From contig JAXLST010000018.1 of the NCBI GenBank assembly GCA_046330435.1, positions 1-64,000 on the forward strand: DNA of 64,000 nucleotides, written 5' to 3'. The notes under the pieces were generated by a model. The model was not told where the DNA came from. It ran no database searches and worked only from the letters and a program-made list of their open reading frames with translations. How positions within the stretch are numbered: the first letter of the stretch is position 1; every line of letters starts with the position of its first letter. The stretch comes from Ga0077560 sp046330435. Its GTDB lineage: Bacteria > Actinomycetota > Thermoleophilia > Miltoncostaeales > Miltoncostaeaceae. Made by a program: the position numbers and the translations under genes. Positions 60,374 through 64,000 of the stretch are shown here, one piece after another.

Positions 60374-61048
60374 ATGCGCATCCTTGTGATCGAGGACGAG
60401 TTGCCGCTCGCCGAGCTGATACAGACGGGCCTTCGGTCCGAGGGGCTGCTCGCCGACACGGCGGATCGCGGGGAGGATGCGTTGTGGATGGCGGCCGCCT
60501 CGCCGTATGACGTGATCTGCCTGGATGTGAACCTGCCGGGGATCGACGGCTTCGAGACATGTCGGAAGCTGCGTGACCAAGGCGTCGATGTGCCGATTCT
60601 GATGCTCACGGCGCGGGACGCGGTGGGAGATCGGATCACCGGGCTGGAGACCGGGGCGGACGACTACTTGGTCAAGCCGTTCGACTTCGGGGAGTTGGTC
60701 GCGCGCCTGCGTGCGCTGGCTCGCCGGCCCCCCGTGCGGGATCCGGAGCGACTCGTGGTCGGAGACCTGGTGATGGATCCAATCGGCCGCACACTGACGC
60801 GCGCGGAGACACCGATCGAGCTTTCGGTCAAGGAGCTCCAGATATTGGAGCTCTTCATGCGCAATCCCGGGCAGGTGCTGACCCGCCTGCAGATCCTCGA
60901 GGGGGCCTGGGATCAGGGCTACGAACACCGGTCGAACGTGATCGATGTCTACGTCCGGTACCTGAGGGAGAAGATCGACCGGCCGTTCGGTCGTGCGACG
61001 CTGGAGACGGTTCGCGGCGCGGGGTACCGCCTGCGCGTCGACGCGTAG
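60374..61048 (+). CDS. OmpR-family response regulator
   Basis: 224 residues from ATG 60374 (60362 adds four residues). The receiver is intact (IEDE, phosphoacceptor in CLDVNLPG, KPFD) and the winged helix ends in GAGYRL. It is convergent with a histidine kinase gene 24 bp away that is the probable partner. Codon third positions include more A/T than in the rest of the window. Confidence 0.92.
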   Translation: MRILVIEDELPLAELIQTGLRSEGLLADTADRGEDALWMAAASPYDVICLDVNLPGIDGFETCRKLRDQGVDVPILMLTARDAVGDRITGLETGADDYLVKPFDFGELVARLRALARRPPVRDPERLVVGDLVMDPIGRTLTRAETPIELSVKELQILELFMRNPGQVLTRLQILEGAWDQGYEHRSNVIDVYVRYLREKIDRPFGRATLETVRGAGYRLRVDA

Positions 61049-61072
61049 GCGGCACCCCGCCACGCGGAGGGG

Positions 61073-62437
61073 TCATGCCAGCGGCAGTGTGAAGGCGGTG
61101 ACCGCGCCGCAACCGGAACCGTTGCTCGCGGTGACCGTCCCGCCCTGAGCGGTCACCAGTGCCGCCACGATCGCCAGCCCGAGTCCGCCGCCCTGCCGGA
61201 CACCCACCGCCTGGGAGAACCTGTCGAACGCATGGGGGAGGAACTCCGGCGGGTAGCCGGGACCATGGTCGTGGACGCTGATCCGCACGTGGGAGCTCGA
61301 GACGCGCGCTTCCAGTTCGATGTCGCCCTCACCGTGGCGGATGGCGTTGGTGATGATGTTGTCCATGATCTGGGCGGTTCGATCCGGGTCGGCGAGGACC
61401 ACGGCCCCGCCCGGGATGTCCTGGCGGATGCGGATCGTCCTGTCGCCGGCCTCGGCGCTGTTGCGCGCGATCGCGCTCTCCAGCAGGTCGTGGACCTCGA
61501 CTGGGGCCGGCCTGATGGGGAGGCCGCCCTGATCGGCGCGGGCCAGCATCAGCACGTCCTCGGAGAGACGGGCCAGGCGTCGGGCGTCGCCCCGGGCCTC
61601 CTGCACGACGTGCAGCAGTTCGCGGTGGTCGAGGTCCTGCCGGAGGGCGACGTCCAGGCGCGTGAGGAGGATGCTCACGGGGGTCCGCAGTTCATGGCTG
61701 GCATCCGCGACGATGCGGCGCTCCTGCTCGACGGCGCGCTGGAGGCGCCCGAGCAGCTCATTGAGGGTGACCGCGAGCCGGTCGAGTTCGTCGCGGGTGC
61801 CGGGAACCGCGAGCCGATCGTGGAGGTCGCCGGTGCCGATTGCAGCGGCCTGCGCCCGCATGGCTTCGACCGGTCGCAGGGCGGCGCGCGCCACGCGGTA
61901 TCCCGCGACGCTCGCGACGATCAGCGCCAAGGGCAGCGAGAGGCCCAGGATCACCGCGAGGCGGTGCAACGTCGTTTCCCGGTCGTCGCGGGGCTCTGCG
62001 ATCGCCGCGACCCGCCCGCCGGGGATCGGGAACGCCCGGACCCGGGCGCCGTCGGTCAGGCCCGGCAAACGTGTCCGGGTCAGCATGATGGGGGCGGCTG
62101 CCGCGCGCCGCACATCCTGGGCCGCCATCAGCCGACCTCCGGCGAGCTGCGTTGAGGTGGCGACAGGCGCTCCGTCCCGGCCGTAGATCTGCAGGAGCGG
62201 TTCACCTGCGCGCGCCAAGATCGCTTCCGGATCCGGGGCATTGCGCGCCAGGAGGACGATCTGCCCCTGCCGGTCCGCGAGCTCCTCGTCGATCCGGGAG
62301 TCGACGCCCTGCCGGAACACCAGGTAGACCAGCACCCCGGTGACCGCCAGCGCAATGGCAACGACCACCGCGAACACCGCGGTGAGCCTGATGCGGATCG
62401 GGGTTCCGGGCCCTCGGAGTGCACGGTTGGGGCGCAT
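61073..62437 (-). CDS. Sensor histidine kinase
   Basis: 454 residues, ATG at 62437 with GAGG upstream. Membrane helices at about 18-40 and 159-180 flank an external domain of about 118 residues. HAMP (about 181-235) and HisKA with His248 in ASHELRTPV, N-box (NIITNAIRHG) and G boxes (DHGPGYP, GGGLGLAIV) are intact. It is convergent with the response regulator, an unusual layout for a cognate pair, yet they are the only two-component genes here. Confidence 0.92.
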   Translation of the reverse strand: MRPNRALRGPGTPIRIRLTAVFAVVVAIALAVTGVLVYLVFRQGVDSRIDEELADRQGQIVLLARNAPDPEAILARAGEPLLQIYGRDGAPVATSTQLAGGRLMAAQDVRRAAAAPIMLTRTRLPGLTDGARVRAFPIPGGRVAAIAEPRDDRETTLHRLAVILGLSLPLALIVASVAGYRVARAALRPVEAMRAQAAAIGTGDLHDRLAVPGTRDELDRLAVTLNELLGRLQRAVEQERRIVADASHELRTPVSILLTRLDVALRQDLDHRELLHVVQEARGDARRLARLSEDVLMLARADQGGLPIRPAPVEVHDLLESAIARNSAEAGDRTIRIRQDIPGGAVVLADPDRTAQIMDNIITNAIRHGEGDIELEARVSSSHVRISVHDHGPGYPPEFLPHAFDRFSQAVGVRQGGGLGLAIVAALVTAQGGTVTASNGSGCGAVTAFTLPLA

Positions 62438-62500
62438 CCGGGCATCCTCACATGGACCGGGGCGTCCGGCCGACCCGTGCCGGCCGGACGACATCACGGC

Positions 62501-63319
62501 TCAGGCCGGCTCGACGGAGCGTTCGGTGCGGTCGACGCCGGTGATGCTCAGGAACGCGACGGTTCCGAGGATCGCGGTGAGGAACACCAGGCTCGTGGCC
62601 GTCGTGCCGATGCCAAGACCGCCGTCGGCGCGGGCCTGGGAGAGGTAGTCGCCGATCGATGCCCCCAGGGGGCGGGTCAGGATGTAGGCCGCCCAGAACG
62701 CGGCGACCGCGTTGAGCCCGAGACGGAAGTGGGCGACCGCGATGGCGGCGATGCCTCCGGCGAAGATCAGCGCCGAGGTCGCAAAACCGAGGCCGAGGCG
62801 CTCCGCCATCAGATCACCCGCGGCCGTGCCCAACGCGAACGTGAACAGGATCGCCAACCAGTAGAAGCCCTCGCGGCGGCGCGTGAAGATCGTGTGGATG
62901 GAAAGGGTCCGTTCAACGGCGAACCACGCCGCGAACGTCACCGTCAGGGCGGCGGCGAACACCAGTGTGGTCGTCACCAGCGAAACGCCGATGTTGTCGG
63001 TCAGGTTGTCGGTGATGAGGGTGCCGACGACGCTGATCAGCACGACCGCCGCCCAGTAGACCCCGGGCACGTATCGGGTCAGCCGGAACTGGGCGGCGAG
63101 GGCGATCGCCAGGGCCGCGCTCATCACCCACGTGGTCCCGCCGAGGCCGAAGCCCAAGGTGCTGTTCAGATAGTCGGCGAACGTCTCACCGACGGTGGTG
63201 GCGAGCACCTTGATGACCCAGAAATAGAGGGTCACCTCCGGGACCTTGTTCAGCATGCGGCGGCCGAACGTCCGCGGCGCTGGGGTGTCGGACGACACCA
63301 CGGTGGACCGTTCCGTCAC
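62501..63319 (-). CDS. COG4705-family membrane protein
   Basis: 272 residues, GTG start at 63319 with GGAGG 6 nt upstream. Eight or so membrane helices arranged as two similar halves, with NKVPEVTLYFWVIKVLATTVGETFADYLN at the start of the first and TTTLVFAAALTVTF... and GTAAGDLMAERLGLGFATSALIF in later parts. Family function is unknown. It lies 63 bp upstream of the histidine kinase on the same strand and is likely co-transcribed with it, so it may be part of the sensed pathway. Confidence 0.85.
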   Translation of the reverse strand: MTERSTVVSSDTPAPRTFGRRMLNKVPEVTLYFWVIKVLATTVGETFADYLNSTLGFGLGGTTWVMSAALAIALAAQFRLTRYVPGVYWAAVVLISVVGTLITDNLTDNIGVSLVTTTLVFAAALTVTFAAWFAVERTLSIHTIFTRRREGFYWLAILFTFALGTAAGDLMAERLGLGFATSALIFAGGIAAIAVAHFRLGLNAVAAFWAAYILTRPLGASIGDYLSQARADGGLGIGTTATSLVFLTAILGTVAFLSITGVDRTERSVEPA

Positions 63320-63425
63320 AGGTTTCCTCCAGGAGTGGGTTGCACGGTCCCGTCGACGCTGAACGGGCCACATGAACCACATATGAGTCGACCCGCTCAT
63401 CGAGGCCTCATCCGCGGTCGGTCTG

Positions 63426-64000
63426 ATGGGGGCCGTGAGTTCGGTGAACCAATGGCTCAATCTGGCGCGGCGACTCGAGCGTCGCTCCCGCCAACCGCTC
63501 CTTCACACGTTCCCCGAACTCGCGCTGATGGCGGCCGTCACCCTTGCGATCGGGATATCGGTCCCGCACGCGACGTCATGGCACTACTTTCACGACGCCT
63601 CGGTGCTGCTGTTCTCACGGACGTCAGGTGAGGGTGGCGGCCTCGACCTCTACGTCGCTCACCCGGAGTTCCAGTTCGGTCCGGTGGCCGTCCTCGCCGC
63701 GGCGCCGTTCGCACTCGTGCCATCCTGGATCGGCCATCACGCGGTGCTGGTCGCCGGCACAGTGCTGGGCATGGCGGCGCTCACGGCGATCCGGATGCTC
63801 GACCCGGTCCCACCGTCGGGCGCCGTGTCGGCACGTGCGCTGGGGGCCGTGACGCTGGCGGTGACCTGGAGCGACGTTGCGGTGCGCACCGCGCATCTCG
63901 ACGACGCACTGGCCTTGAGTGCGACGGCGCTCGCATGCCTCGGAATCGCGCACGACCGGCCACGGCTGACCACCGTTTCGCTCGTGGTCGCGGTGGCGGC
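63426..64000 (+). CDS. Membrane glycosyltransferase-like protein, truncated by the window
   Basis: An open frame runs from ATG 63426 (GTG 63435 is alternative, with GGGGG just upstream) to the window end without a stop, at least 191 codons. After a basic N-terminus there are several membrane helices (about 32-47, 89-104, 110-124). The motif HYFHDASVLLFS...GLDLYVAHPEFQFGPVAVLAAAPF (split here) recalls GT-C/GT87-type polyprenol-sugar-dependent transferases with an external acidic loop. Family assignment is tentative. It is divergent from the COG4705 gene. Confidence 0.75.
   Translation, partial: MGAVSSVNQWLNLARRLERRSRQPLLHTFPELALMAAVTLAIGISVPHATSWHYFHDASVLLFSRTSGEGGGLDLYVAHPEFQFGPVAVLAAAPFALVPSWIGHHAVLVAGTVLGMAALTAIRMLDPVPPSGAVSARALGAVTLAVTWSDVAVRTAHLDDALALSATALACLGIAHDRPRLTTVSLVVAVA

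Noticed and set aside
57407..61063. 1218-codon minus-strand open frame
   Set aside because: It would read through two tRNA genes and the antisense of tdk, TfoX and a response regulator, all of which have clear motifs.

Overview
The window is very GC-rich double-stranded bacterial DNA (well above 70% by eye). It uses many GTG and a few TTG starts, has strong GGAGG-type ribosome sites, and its genes are tightly packed, often with ATGA or GTGA stop/start overlaps. The gene families (DUF4032, alpha-E/ATP-grasp pair, B-type cytochrome oxidase, NHL secreted proteins, VanRS-like two-component systems) fit a high-GC actinobacterium. Class Thermoleophilia is my guess, not a demonstrated assignment. 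No rRNA, phage, transposase or CRISPR array is visible. Three tRNA genes are present.

Layout. 0-4.7 kb: an atypical response regulator, a giant pentapeptide-repeat protein and CorA. 4.7-7.5 kb: a secreted clan GH-A glycosidase, tadA and a LOG-family nucleotide hydrolase. 7.5-10.1 kb: a stretch where three consecutive genes are broken by frameshifts. 10.1-12.7 kb: a two-subunit B-type cytochrome oxidase. 12.9-20.5 kb: PhzF, a GGDEF/HD-GYP protein, endonuclease III, a NUDIX enzyme and secreted proteins of unknown function. 20.6-23.1 kb: a polar amino acid ABC importer. 23.3-28.3 kb: a GGDEF/EAL protein, a frameshifted BON-OmpA protein, a coiled-coil envelope protein and a glutaredoxin-like protein. 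28.4-35.4 kb: an NHL protein, the alpha-E/ATP-grasp pair, a 5'-nucleotidase and a SnoaL-like protein.

35.6-46.4 kb is a coherent carbohydrate regulon. A LacI-type repressor, a four-gene ABC importer, a cytoplasmic GH13 alpha-glucosidase coupled to a kinase-like DUF4032 protein, and a translationally coupled GH32-like/GH68 pair share four near-identical 14-bp operators (TGGAANNNNTTCCA). The GH68 and GH32-like proteins carry the clan GH-J catalytic residues but no signal peptides, so sucrose or short fructans are probably imported and cleaved inside the cell.

46.4-57.3 kb carries a lipoprotein, an unusual NrdR-like protein with two ATP-cones, tandem duplicated methyltransferases, an SDR enzyme, a VOC protein, a TetR/MFS efflux pair with a clear operator, a UspA protein, and a VanY-like carboxypeptidase divergent from VanR/VanS-like regulators. 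57.3-60.1 kb holds tRNA-Ser(TGA), tRNA-Ser(GCT), a sensor kinase that has lost its phospho-accepting histidine, thymidine kinase, a TfoX-like protein and tRNA-Arg(ACG). After tRNA-Arg the codon usage looks more AT-rich. The last 4 kb (a two-component pair, a COG4705 membrane protein and a truncated glycosyltransferase-like protein) may be the start of a genomic island. Several genes have a TAnnnT -10 box only 6-7 nt before the start codon, the pattern expected of leaderless transcripts.
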